The translations under genes and the position numbers were made by a program. Positions 22,901 to 34,900 of a DNA stretch of 64,000 bases are shown one piece after another (the stretch's first letter is position 1; each line of letters starts with the position of its first letter). The notes under the pieces are model-generated. The model did not search any database, was not told the DNA's origin, and saw only the letters and a list, made by a program, of their open reading frames with translations. The stretch is from assembly GCA_012064415.1 (NCBI GenBank), contig SSNU01000042.1, forward strand, positions 219,822 through 283,821. The letters run 5' to 3'. This DNA is from Gyrodactylus bullatarudis (Eukaryota > Platyhelminthes > Monogenea > Gyrodactylidea > Gyrodactylidae).

Positions 22901-25900
22901 ATTTAAATGATAAACAGGCAGAGACATTCTCAACGATTTGATAAAAAAGAAAACCACCAGCCTAAAATCTTTCGAATGGTTAGCCCAATTGAGATATTAC
23001 ACTGAGAAGCAGGGCGATGAGAAGAAAGAGTTTGACACTGTCTCTGTATCTCAAATGACTACAAATCTAAAATACGGCTACGAGTACCTGGGAAATACTT
23101 CACGTCTAGTCATTACCCCTCTAACAGATCATTGTTATCGAACTTTGATGGGAGCTTTAAAGTTGAATCTCGGTGGAGCACCAGAAGGACCAGCAGGAAC
23201 TGGCAAGACCGAGACTACTAAAGTGAGCCATGCTATCCTGATTTAGTATCATTTTCACCTTTTTCAGAGCTGTAGCTACAATTTTACAATTCTAATTCAA
23301 AAGTTATTCATTCTTATTTGCAAAGGGGGCAGAGAGTATTGTTGAGATCAGGGGGGATTACAGTTAATTTTGTTGAATCTGATTTGAAATTTATTCATTC
23401 AAAATTAAAAGACAAAACCTGACCTCAACTTTTTAACCCCCTCTGTCACTCATTGCAAATAAGAATGATAAACTATTGAATTAGAACTTAAATGACTACT
23501 TTAGCTCTGATAAAGGTACCAATCATTCTGACCTCTAATTCTAAATCTTGGCATTTTCGAAATCCCCTACTTGAGAGTTGCAATTCAGGTGAGAATAAAT
23601 CTATTTTTTCCCTGAAAGGATCTCGCAAGAGCTTTAGGTAAACCTTGTCTCGTATTCAACTGCTCTGAAGGTCTCAACTACAAATCGATGGAGAAATTCT
23701 TCAAAGGCATTGCCCAATCAGGCGCCTGGTCATGCTTCGATGAATTCAACCGAATCAACCTTGAAGTCTTGTCAATTATTGGGCAACAGATTCTAAGTAT
23801 TCAATTAGCCCTATCATCACAAGTGGAGTACTTTATTTTCGAGGGAACCAACATAAAATTAAATCCAACCTGTGCCATCTTTGTCACAATGAATCCAGGT
23901 TATGCTGGCCGATCAGAGTTGCCAGATAATTTAAAAGTACTCTTTAGAAGCATCGCCATGATGGTACCTGATTATGCCTTAATCGGGGAAATTTCCCTTT
24001 ACTCTATGGGCTTCATCAATGGGAAAATGTAAGCCCCCCTTTATATATTCGCCCAAAAAATTTATGCATAGCTAGATTCAGATAGAGTCTAGATATACTA
24101 TCTTTACATGGAGAAATTAGCCCATAATGTGATCAAAAGACCTGAATGTGGAAGCTCACAGAAATTCGTTATAAGTACTATAAAAAATGTATAATTATCA
24201 CAAAGAGACATGTCCCTATTTTAGAAGTTTAATTAATTTTATCTTGAAAATGACGATTTCTGTGAACTTCTATGGCAAAACTTTTATTCAAGCTCATTTC
24301 AAAATGAAATTAAAAAAATCATTTTGTTCCTGACTATCCGGAGAAATACTATTGGTTGAAAGTTACCTGTTCTCTCATTGGCTAAGAAAAATCATGATAT
24401 AACTGAGATGCTAAATACGATTCGGGCAGAGAGGGATAGAAAACGAGGACTTCACCTGTATATTTCGAGTTTTGTAAAAGAAATAAGGAATTCTCATCTT
24501 CATACATCAACTCAAGCTTTAGTTTAATTTCAAGTTCCTAAGGGAAAACTTTAAGAACCAGGAATAAAATTTTATCTATATTTTTATATATTTTTAATTT
24601 GGATGAATGATCAAAATTTTCTCAAGATTATCTAGTAAAATAATTGCAACTTATCGCTTGTGCTCTGAGCAACTGTCTTCTCAGCACCATTACGATCATG
24701 GTATGCGGGCCATTAAATCAGTCTTGTTAGCTGCCGGTAATTTGAGACAAAAGAATCCAGAATTTCCCGAAGAAGTTATAATCCTCAAGGCTATGAATGA
24801 TATTAACCTGCCCAAGTTCCTCTCACACGATATACCCCTCTACAATGGTATCATCGATGATCTCTTCTCCGGTGTTGAATGCAATCTCGAAGTATCCTCA
24901 GAGATTAAAACTCTAATCGACAATGAGTTCAATGAACAGGGCCTAACCCTCAACCAATATCAGTCGGAGAAATGTGTCCAATTATACGAGATGATCCTGG
25001 TACGACACGGCCTCATGATTGTTGGCAAGTCGTTTAGTGGGAAAACGACCATCGTTCAAATTCTTGCCGGTGCCCTCTCAAAGTATGAAGTGTGTTGACT
25101 CAATTTATTCCCTCCTTAGATCAAAATGTAATCATATTCAATGTATTCAGAATGAAGGACCTGTGGAATATGAAATTATCAATCCAAAAGCCATAACCCT
25201 CGGCCAGTTGTATGGAGAATTTGATCTCAAAACATATGAATGGTCTAATGGAGTCTTGTCGAATATCTTTCGTGATTACTCCTTGTCTCGATCAAAGAAC
25301 CGTAAATGGATCATTTTTGATGGACCCGTCGACGCCATTTGGATTGAAAATATGAACACTGTCCTTGATGATAACAAGAAGTTGTGCCTAATTTCTGGTG
25401 AAATAATTCAAATGAATCAACATATGAACATTATTTTTGAGACATTGGACTTGGAAAAGGCCAGTCCTGCTACAGTCTCACGTTGCGGTATGGTAAGATT
25501 TATTTTAAAAATATAGAATTTTCAGTTTCTTCCGTGTAATGTGGTGCTATCGTTTAGTCCTAAAAAATATCTAAATTGGGACTCCAATAAGGATTAAAAG
25601 TAGCTCATCGAATGCATGACATCATTTTTAACCTGACCCATTTCCAGACGTTATAGAAGGTTTATTCGAATAGAAATTTATAAAAGACTTAATTTAATGA
25701 GAGAATGCCAATTCAATCATTTAAAAAATTCTATACAACAAGGAATTTGGATAGAATTGAAGAGAAATAATAAAGCTTCAATTTTATTGGACGATTCCTT
25801 CTTCGATTCCTATTGGTCGAAATTTCATTCCAATGTACAATTGAAATTTTTAAAAAGTCTTAACCCTTTACAGAGCTTAATTTTGAAAATTAAAAAGTCA

Positions 25901-28900
25901 GGCACAGACTCTTCATAATGTGTTTTTGATTTTCTCAAATATTACAGGAACCATTGTTTCACTCAGAAATTATCGTAAAACGTTTTTGTATCTGTCAATT
26001 ATGAATTTTTTCGTTTGTGTATTCTCTTAAAAGTAGTAAAAATATTCTGAACCATCAAAAATTCTAAAGCATTTCTGAACAAGTTAGGCCAAAATAAATT
26101 TCATACTCTGATTTAACGTCCCTTAAATAGTAGTCTGAGAAGTTGTGTGACTTTCTTATAATTCATGGAGGGACCCACCCTAATATTTATACGAATCCAA
26201 TGATTCTTTAAAGCTATATATTACACTATAGAAATTCTTCCCAAATCCTATAGATCTATATGGATCCGGAACAGGTAACATGGAAACCAATGATTGACAA
26301 GTATCTCAAAGACATTCTTGCTAAATTTGACGAAGAAGTTGTCCAACTATTAAGGGACCTATTCTACTGGTTAATCGATCCATGTTTAGATTTTGTCCGA
26401 AAGGTTTCCAAAAATCTTTTAGACATGGAAGCGTTCCATTATGTTTCAACTCTCATTAGTCTTGTCAACCATCGTCTCATGGAAATTGATTCTGACTCAA
26501 TTCTCAAATCAATTGACAGTAAGTCTAGTCATTATTTTTCATCTAAAAGTTGAATATTCCAAAAAATGATCCTGAGAAATGAGTTTTCAAAAAGAAAAAC
26601 ATTTTTAAACAAAAGTTCATTCTTACAAAATGATTAACACTGTATAGAGATTGAGCATACTTCATTCCTGAAAAAAGTATTGTATTTCTAATAACTGATC
26701 AACTTATTATTGAATTCATCAACGATTTGAAAACGTTGGTATATACAATCTATAAATACGATCTCATGATTGTGCAACAAACCCTTGTGATTTTACCATT
26801 GCACTTGACAACCTGTCACTTTATTCATCGTTAAAAAAGTAGTTGTTGAGAAGCCTGTCTGTCAGTTATCGTTTCACCTCTAAATTCCAACAAACTAGAG
26901 ATTTTCTACAAACTCTTTTTGATTGTAATAAAAGAATAACGTAGCTGTATAAGAATGAATATTTTACAAAATAGTCCCTCCGAGAATCAACCTGAACTGA
27001 CAAAACTTGGAAAAAAATGAAATGTACCTTGAAACTAAGTAAAAATCCCTTGAAATTTATAAAATTTTTTATTAAATATATATGGGTCTTAGGATATCTT
27101 TAAATTGTATTTTCACTGATTATACTCTGAGAGATGTACACTCGGTTAGTGCTGTACATCTTATTTTTTGAATTAATCTCAGTTGTCAAATTTTTATTCA
27201 GTACCAAGTTTTTCTTTATCAATGTTTAAATAACTATATTCAAGAATACCTGAATGATTTGAGAAAAAAAAGATTTTTTTCCCAGAGATATGCTCTAGTC
27301 CTTAGTAGTAGAGTACACAGTAACTGCTGGACAAAATTACATTTTGACGCTACCTTAATCCCTTAATTTTTATTCTCCATCTTCATCATTCATCTTTTTT
27401 CATCCAATAGTATCCATTAATATTTATTATATTTATTTTCATCTTGATAACCGTTTTGGCAGAAGTTCTCTCAAAAGGGCCTTCTTGATTTTTTCGAAAT
27501 ACCAAATAGAATATCTCATAATTTTTTACAATGGGCACCTCACGAGAAGACCTTGCTAGAACAGCTTTCAACACCTTACTGAATGTTGGTCAATGGCAAT
27601 GATTTCATAGCACATTTTATTGGATTTCTTCCCCGATACTTTGACACCATCACTGCCACTTTAATAGAAAATAATTTTGGATAAAAATTGAAATAGTTCG
27701 AACTAAAAATTTATTCTGAACCACATTTTCAACCAGGGAAATTTTTTTGAGCATATTAGAATTGAAAAATCTATCCCTAATGACCAATCCAAGATTAATC
27801 AAGACATCACAATCAGAAAATTCATATTTTTCATGAAGGAAATTAAGGATTGGCAATAAATAGCAGGTGTCATATTTTGAGTCTTTCCGATTATATTAAT
27901 TATCTAAAAGAGAAAAAAACTCTGAAAATTTCTCAACTGAGAATGCATAGCTATGGTCCCAAAGAATTTGAGCTTATCGGCATATTTTAGAAAAAAAGGA
28001 TTTAAAGAATTTAGTTAGATAGATTTATTTATTCCGAATGAAGAAGCATTTCAGACTAATCCTTATCCTGCTCCTGCTCCGGCTGCTGCTGGGGCTGAAG
28101 TATTAGCTGGCGTGGCTGTAGTCGTCGTGGGTTTAGCTGTAGTTGTAGTATCGGGAGAGCAGGCAAGAGCTGCTGACATGATGACCAAGAGTCCGATGGT
28201 GATCTTTTTCAAGAAATTCATTTCACTGTATTTGTTGATGTGAACTACTCTCATAGAATAGTGGATATTTATAATTTCAAAAGGTTACGTAATAGCCAAT
28301 CATCACAACAAAGTTGTGCTCTGTTGTATCAGTCAGGCGAATGAAAAGAATTAAACCTGTCAAGTTTGATGTGAGTGCTCAAGTGTCCTCGGGTTGAAGT
28401 TTCTATNNNNNNNNNNNNNNNNNNNNNNNNNNNNNNNNNNNNNNNNNNNNNNNNNNNNNNNNNNNNNNNNNNNNNNNNNNNNNNNNNNNNNNNNNNNNNN
28501 NNNNNNNNNNNNNNNNNNNNNNNNNNNNNNNNNNNNNNNNNNNNNNNNNNNNNNNNNNNNNNNNNNNNNNNNNNNNNNNNNNNNNNNNNNNNNNNNNNNN
28601 NNNNNNNNNNNNNNNNNNNNNNNNNNNNNNNNNNNNNNNNNNNNNNNNNNNNNNNNNNNNNNNNNNNNNNNNNNNNNNNNNNNNNNNNNNNNNNNNNNNN
28701 NNNNNNNNNNNNNNNNNNNNNNNNNNNNNNNNNNNNNNNNNNNNNNNNNNNNNNNNNNNNNNNNNNNNNNNNNNNNNNNNNNNNNNNNNNNNNNNNNNNN
28801 NNNNNNNNNNNNNNNNNNNNNNNNNNNNNNNNNNNNNNNNNNNNNNNNNNNNNNNNNNNNNNNNNNNNNNNNNNNNNNNNNNNNNNNNNNNNNNNNNNNN

Positions 28901-31900
28901 NNNNNNNNNNNNNNNNNNNNNNNNNNNNNNNNNNNNNNNNNNNNNNNNNNNNNNNNNNNNNNNNNNNNNNNNNNNNNNNNNNNNNNNNNNNNNNNNNNNN
29001 NNNNNNNNNNNNNNNNNNNNNNNNNNNNNNNNNNNNNNNNNNNNNNNNNNNNNNNNNNNNNNNNNNNNNNNNNNNNNNNNNNNNNNNNNNNNNNNNNNNN
29101 NNNNNNNNNNNNNNNNNNNNNNNNNNNNNNNNNNNNNNNNNNNNNNNNNNNNNNNNNNNNNNNNNNNNNNNNNNNNNNNNNNNNNNNNNNNNNNNNNNNN
29201 NNNNNNNNNNNNNNNNNNNNNNNNNNNNNNNNNNNNNNNNNNNNNNNNNNNNNNNNNNNNNNNNNNNNNNNNNNNNNNNNNNNNNNNNNNNNNNNNNNNN
29301 NNNNNNNNNNNNNNNNNNNNNNNNNNNNNNNNNNNNNNNNNNNNNNNNNNNNNNNGTTTAAATAGACACAAAATTAAGTTAAAGTTGAGCATTTTCGAAA
29401 TAAATGGGTAAATTTTCAACTTTGACTTGAAATAGCTCGGAGACTAAAAGAGTCAAGGAAAACTTTCCTTCTACTCTTTTGTTAAGAAATTATTCCAGAA
29501 CAAGATGATGTCATTTCTGTCTCTCTATCTCATTCATGTTTTTCTCTATTGATGAAAGGCAAAGCCCTGCAAGTCGGGTTTTAGTTTTTACCGAATAACT
29601 CGAAAACTTCATAATAGATTTTTTAAAGAAGGATATATATCTGAAATCACCGAAAAATTCTCTAAAACAGTGGAAAAAAAATTCCGATTTATATGACTGT
29701 GAAATTAAAAATAGAGTGCATCAATATTAATTTTTCCTAATTTCCTTTTAAACTTTTGAGTCCTCTTCACAGAGGATTCAGCTTGTTTTCTAGAGTCATC
29801 GTTGCTTTGTGATATCAAGTAGTCCATTAAAACATTTTATTTGATCTTTTCACTCATTTAGTTAATGTTTATAATGTAAACTCCTCATTGGCTTTTGAAC
29901 TAAAGGATTCTGTATCATTTCTTGGGCTAAGATTCAATTTGATGACTTCTTTGCAGTTGTTTCATTTTTTTGTTGTTTTCTAATGGGACTCGAAGCCAAA
30001 TATTAGAGGGGCATGATTGCAGTGAAATGCATTCTTCATAGAATTCAATAGGTAGAGAGTTTTTGATATACTTCAATGAAGTAGTCAAACTTCTTCAATG
30101 GTTAGTCGACTTGGTCAGCAGGATAATTTTGTTCCGATAAGTGTTTACGCACATCAGTTTCGAGCTGGGTTACCGAGGTAGTATTAAATTGAGGAAAAAG
30201 ATGATGCTAGTTATACCACATATAAGTCCTTTATTTCGGGCATTCTCATCATTGCAATCGTGATAAATGCCATGTGAGTACAAATTTGGAAAAAAGGAAT
30301 TATACAATCATTGGTTCATTGTTATCTTCAATTTTGATCGGTCCGTCCTTGTTACCAGGTCTGACTTTACTTTTTTGTTACGTAATAGATTATTACTACA
30401 GGTAAAAGTCCTGTAAAGTGAGAAGAGATAAATTAACAGGGGATAGATCCTCGTATATGTAGGGCTGAATATATATGAATTGAATATTATTGGTAGATTG
30501 CATGAATCAATGAGAATCGAGGAAAGCTCGTGGGAGAATATCACGTTATTTTTCACCCTGATTCAATCTAAGCTATTAAACTACATAGAAATGAGAGTTA
30601 TTTATTTTTAATTTATAAAAACGAACTGATCTCATCTTCCTCTATAACCCCATGCAATTTTTATCAATGAAAAATACTGAATAAGAAAATTTTTTATTTG
30701 ACAGAATCTTGAGTTAACCATTAGAAAGCTGATAAAAATTTTAGCAATTTTGAACATTTTTTTATCGACCTGTGATTTATTTCTGGTGCTCAGAAGCATT
30801 TCTAAAAAAATTTATATCTTCTCACTTTACAGGAGTTTTAATTGTAATATATATGTTACCGTGAGTTTGGTAAATCAGTGAGTGTTGGTAATTCACTAGT
30901 GTATGTAATCAGTGTGACTTTAGTTAATCTAGCTAATAAGCCCCTATTACCCAAACTCACTGAGATGGTCAGTGAATTCATCAGCTCAACCAGTTGATTA
31001 AAATTAATGAGAAAAAATGAATAATTTATTTATTGCCACAAAGAAGAGAATGATGGCATCTTGAGTTACATAAAACTTGATTCTTTTTACATTTACAGGT
31101 GAGTGTTCTACAATTTCTAATACAATTACATTTGAATATTCCTTGTCCATTTGCAAGGGAAAATTTTGCATTCTTCATATTTGGCCAAAATACTTTTAGA
31201 GAATTTATGACCTTATTGACGAACTCTCGACCATTATCCCTCTGAAGGATGTCAGGGGAACCAAAAGTTGAAAAAATTCTTTTTAGAACCTCAGCGACGC
31301 TTTCAGCCTTCTTATTCCTGAGTGGATAAATATTCACGAATTTAGTCAAATGGTCTTGGTACACAAGAATAAATTTATAATCCCCATCAGGATTCGATTG
31401 AAAATCGATAAAATCAACTTGTGCTCTTGAATTGAAATTTTCAGAAATGATTGGCTTTACGACTAATTTCTTATTGCGGGAACCTTTTGACTTTTGACAA
31501 GTGATACACAGATTCAAAAACTTCTGGATTTGAGAGTATGTAATATTCTTCCATTTCACTCTTATATCGTAGACAATTCGATCTCGGCCACCGTGTCCAG
31601 TTTTAAGATGGGCCACATAAAGAATATCGAAAACGTCTTCTTGAGCAGCATATCTGATTACCTTGTTTGAATCGAGACTTCTTGTTTTAATAAGAAACCT
31701 CTTTCCCTCTTCTATATAGTCGTATTTTTAAGAAGCTTAAAATCCTGTGGAACTTTGGAGCATGAGTTGCTTTTGAGAAGCAATATCCGCTCGATCATGG
31801 TGCTTCTTTCTAATTTTGACAATAGAGATGATAATTTTTGGTAGATTTTATTTCTTCTAGACATTCGTCGAATTTTAATCGCCAGGCTTTGACGTACATT

Positions 31901-34900
31901 TTTAAACCGATTATATTTTGAATGAAGTAAATTCATTGAAAAAGTGACAATACCCTTGAAAAAGCCAATGGGAATAAAAAAATATAAAAGGTGTATAAAA
32001 ATTGTATTTGTAGTATAAAAAGAATTTCGTATTGAGGGCTTGAACTTGAATGAACTTGGATTTTGAAAATTTTTCTTCGAAAATCAATCCCTCAGACATA
32101 CATTTCCTACAACTCACTGACCTTCTCAGTGAGTTTGGGTAATAAGCGCTTATTAGCTAGATTCACTAAAGTCACACTGATTACCAACACTCACTGATTT
32201 CCCAAACTCACGATAACATATATATAGTTTGAGTATTTAGATAACTACAGATTCGATTAAAATTTTTACATTGAATAGTTAATTAACCATATTCATTAAA
32301 CCCTTTTTTTCTAAAATTCACACGATATTGATCCTGCTGTTCTTAATTTAGCCAACCTAGAAGATCTCACAATCGCAACATTCGAAAAGAATATTTAAAC
32401 TGCCTTTTATGAAGCCCACCCTCTTGCTTTACTTGGGATTTGTTGTGGAATTGTATCCATAGCATCCAACTGATCTTGGAAAATCCCTTTCTTAGGGACT
32501 CCACTACTACTATGATCATTTTTACCATATATATAGAACACAAGTATATAAATATCTAGACTCTTTATTAACACACGATGTTCTTGGAATTTGAACTGAA
32601 CTTCCCGCTTATCCGTGGCACTTCTTTATTTCTGACTCTTTGGTGGACACTTTGTTTAACTATGTTAGAATCATAACAGGATTGCTTACAAAAGCAACAA
32701 GATCCTCAGTGAACTTGGTTTATTTTTTTGATTACTCTGTTTAGCATAAAGGATCTACCATTAAAATTTGTTTTCAGTCTTTTCAAGGTTGGGCTAGTTT
32801 TTGATTCTTTGTTAAAACTGGGACTGTCCAAACTATTCAGATCTTATTTTGAAAAGAATTGCCCACTTCCAATTCATGTATTTGTGTATTTTCTTTAAAC
32901 GTTGATTCATGAGATCAAATTTACCATTGATTAGTCATGTAACAAATCTCTAGGACCTTCCTTCAGCATAGATTGAAATTTTTCTTTAAAGTCTCTAGAA
33001 CAGCCCGATCTGATTCATTAAATTATAAATCTAGACAAGGATTTTTCTAGATTTACAGCCATTATCCTTTCTAGTATTGAATTGTCAATTTTTCACTTGA
33101 AACTACAGTAGTATTTTCCCAATATCTATCTAGACTAGGAATATATTTGTATTGTGAGAAGATTTCAAGACTATAAGTATTTTAAATACAATAGATGATT
33201 GCAATGAACTACTTGATGAAAAATGAAAAGGGTATTACTTCACTTTCATTTATACTGCAAAACTTGTATTTTTGGAAATGTTGGTAAAAAATTTGGAATC
33301 AAATTTAACGAGAAATAAAGAGTGAAAACATTATTACTTCGATAAAAATTAGCAAAAGTAGATTTAATTGAAAAAATATAACTACCCTTTTTCCAAAGCC
33401 TCTTCCAGACATTTCGGTACTAAGATAGTCAAGTACCTTCTTCAGCGGATGAGACGTTTTTAGATAAAATTGAAGAGAGTTCAGGTTACAAACGTCTCTT
33501 CCGCTGAAGAAGGTACTTGACTATCTTAGTACCGAAACGTCTGGAAGAGGCTTTGGAAAAAGGTTGGTTATATTCCAATTAAATCTACTTTTACTAATTT
33601 TTATTGAAGATTTCAGATTCCATCATGGAACAAAACAATTTTCCTATTAATATTACTTTGACTTTGAATAGATATATCGAAATTAATATTGACTCCTCAT
33701 TGTTTCCATAAGATCTGTAGAAATTTTCATAGTTTTTAGGCGCAACATTGGTTCTGCATATCCTAATCATTGATTACTAATCAGTAGGGCGGAAAATTTG
33801 CGATTTTTTCGATTTTTGATATTATTATCCACTGTGTTTTTTAAAAAAGAATACTAAAAAATTAATTCTCTACACCTTTTAGTTTCCAAGATAATTTTGC
33901 GATTTTTTTGCGATTTCAATCTAGTTTCTACTTTTTTTCCCCTTTTTTCCCTTTATTTTCCACTTTTTCCCATTTCTTTGTTTCCTCTTTCGTCTCGGTT
34001 TCACATCTTATCTTACCTAGGATACTATTCTAGATAAGTATACTTAATTTCATTGGCTCTAATTAAGATTTTAAGAATAATAATAATTTCATTTTTCATA
34101 TTTCACTATGCCTGTACCAAGACAAGTTGTAAAATTGCTCTCAGAGTATGGCTCAACCTTTAAAATTGACAAGGTTCAGATAGGTTTTGTTAAATGTACG
34201 ATATGTCCTGCCACTTTCAAAGGAACAAAATTGGAATATATATTAAAACATGTTAAAACCAACAAACATGTGGATGCGATGTCTCGTTCTGCAAAACAAG
34301 AAGCAATATCTTTTGAAAAAACAAAGGATGTGAATAAAATTATTGCCAAAGGATTTCTCTCGGCTGGAATACCCTTACGGAAATTGGATAATCCTGGTAT
34401 TAAGCAAATGTTTGAAGAACTTGGTGTAAAAGTATGCTCAAGTGTAACAGCAAGAAGTCATTTGGATGAGTTTTACGATTTAGAAAAAGATTCTTTCAGA
34501 GAATACGTTCATGAAAAGAAGATATTTATTCAAGTTGACGAGAGCAAAGTAAACCAAAAGTCAATTTGTGCTATTTTAATTGGAATTCTTGAAAAGCCAG
34601 AAAATACCCTTGTATGCGATATTATCGAAGTGAAGGAAAAACTAACCTATGAATTTATTGTAAAATCGGTAAAGAAAGTTTTGGAATCGTATCGAATAGA
34701 AAAAGATAATTTTCTTTTATTGCTTTCTGATGCGGCAAGCTACATGATGAAGGCAAAAAGATATCTCAAAATGGAATATCCTAAGCTTTTTCATGTTACA
34801 TGTTTTGCACATCTTTTACATAATTGCTCTATGCTAGTTAAAGAATCAATGGAGAATGTTGACAAACTAATTGGCTCTGTTAAGGCAGCCACCATTAAAA

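Noticed and set aside
28222..28254. Upstream start (MRVVHIN...) for peptide copy 1
   Set aside because: It lies between the TATA box and the expected transcription start, and the equivalent frame hits a stop in copy 3. The MNFLKK start gives a clean signal peptide in all copies.
28375..29419. Three long reading frames on both strands across this stretch
   Set aside because: They consist of unknown residues from the N run and have no evidence value.
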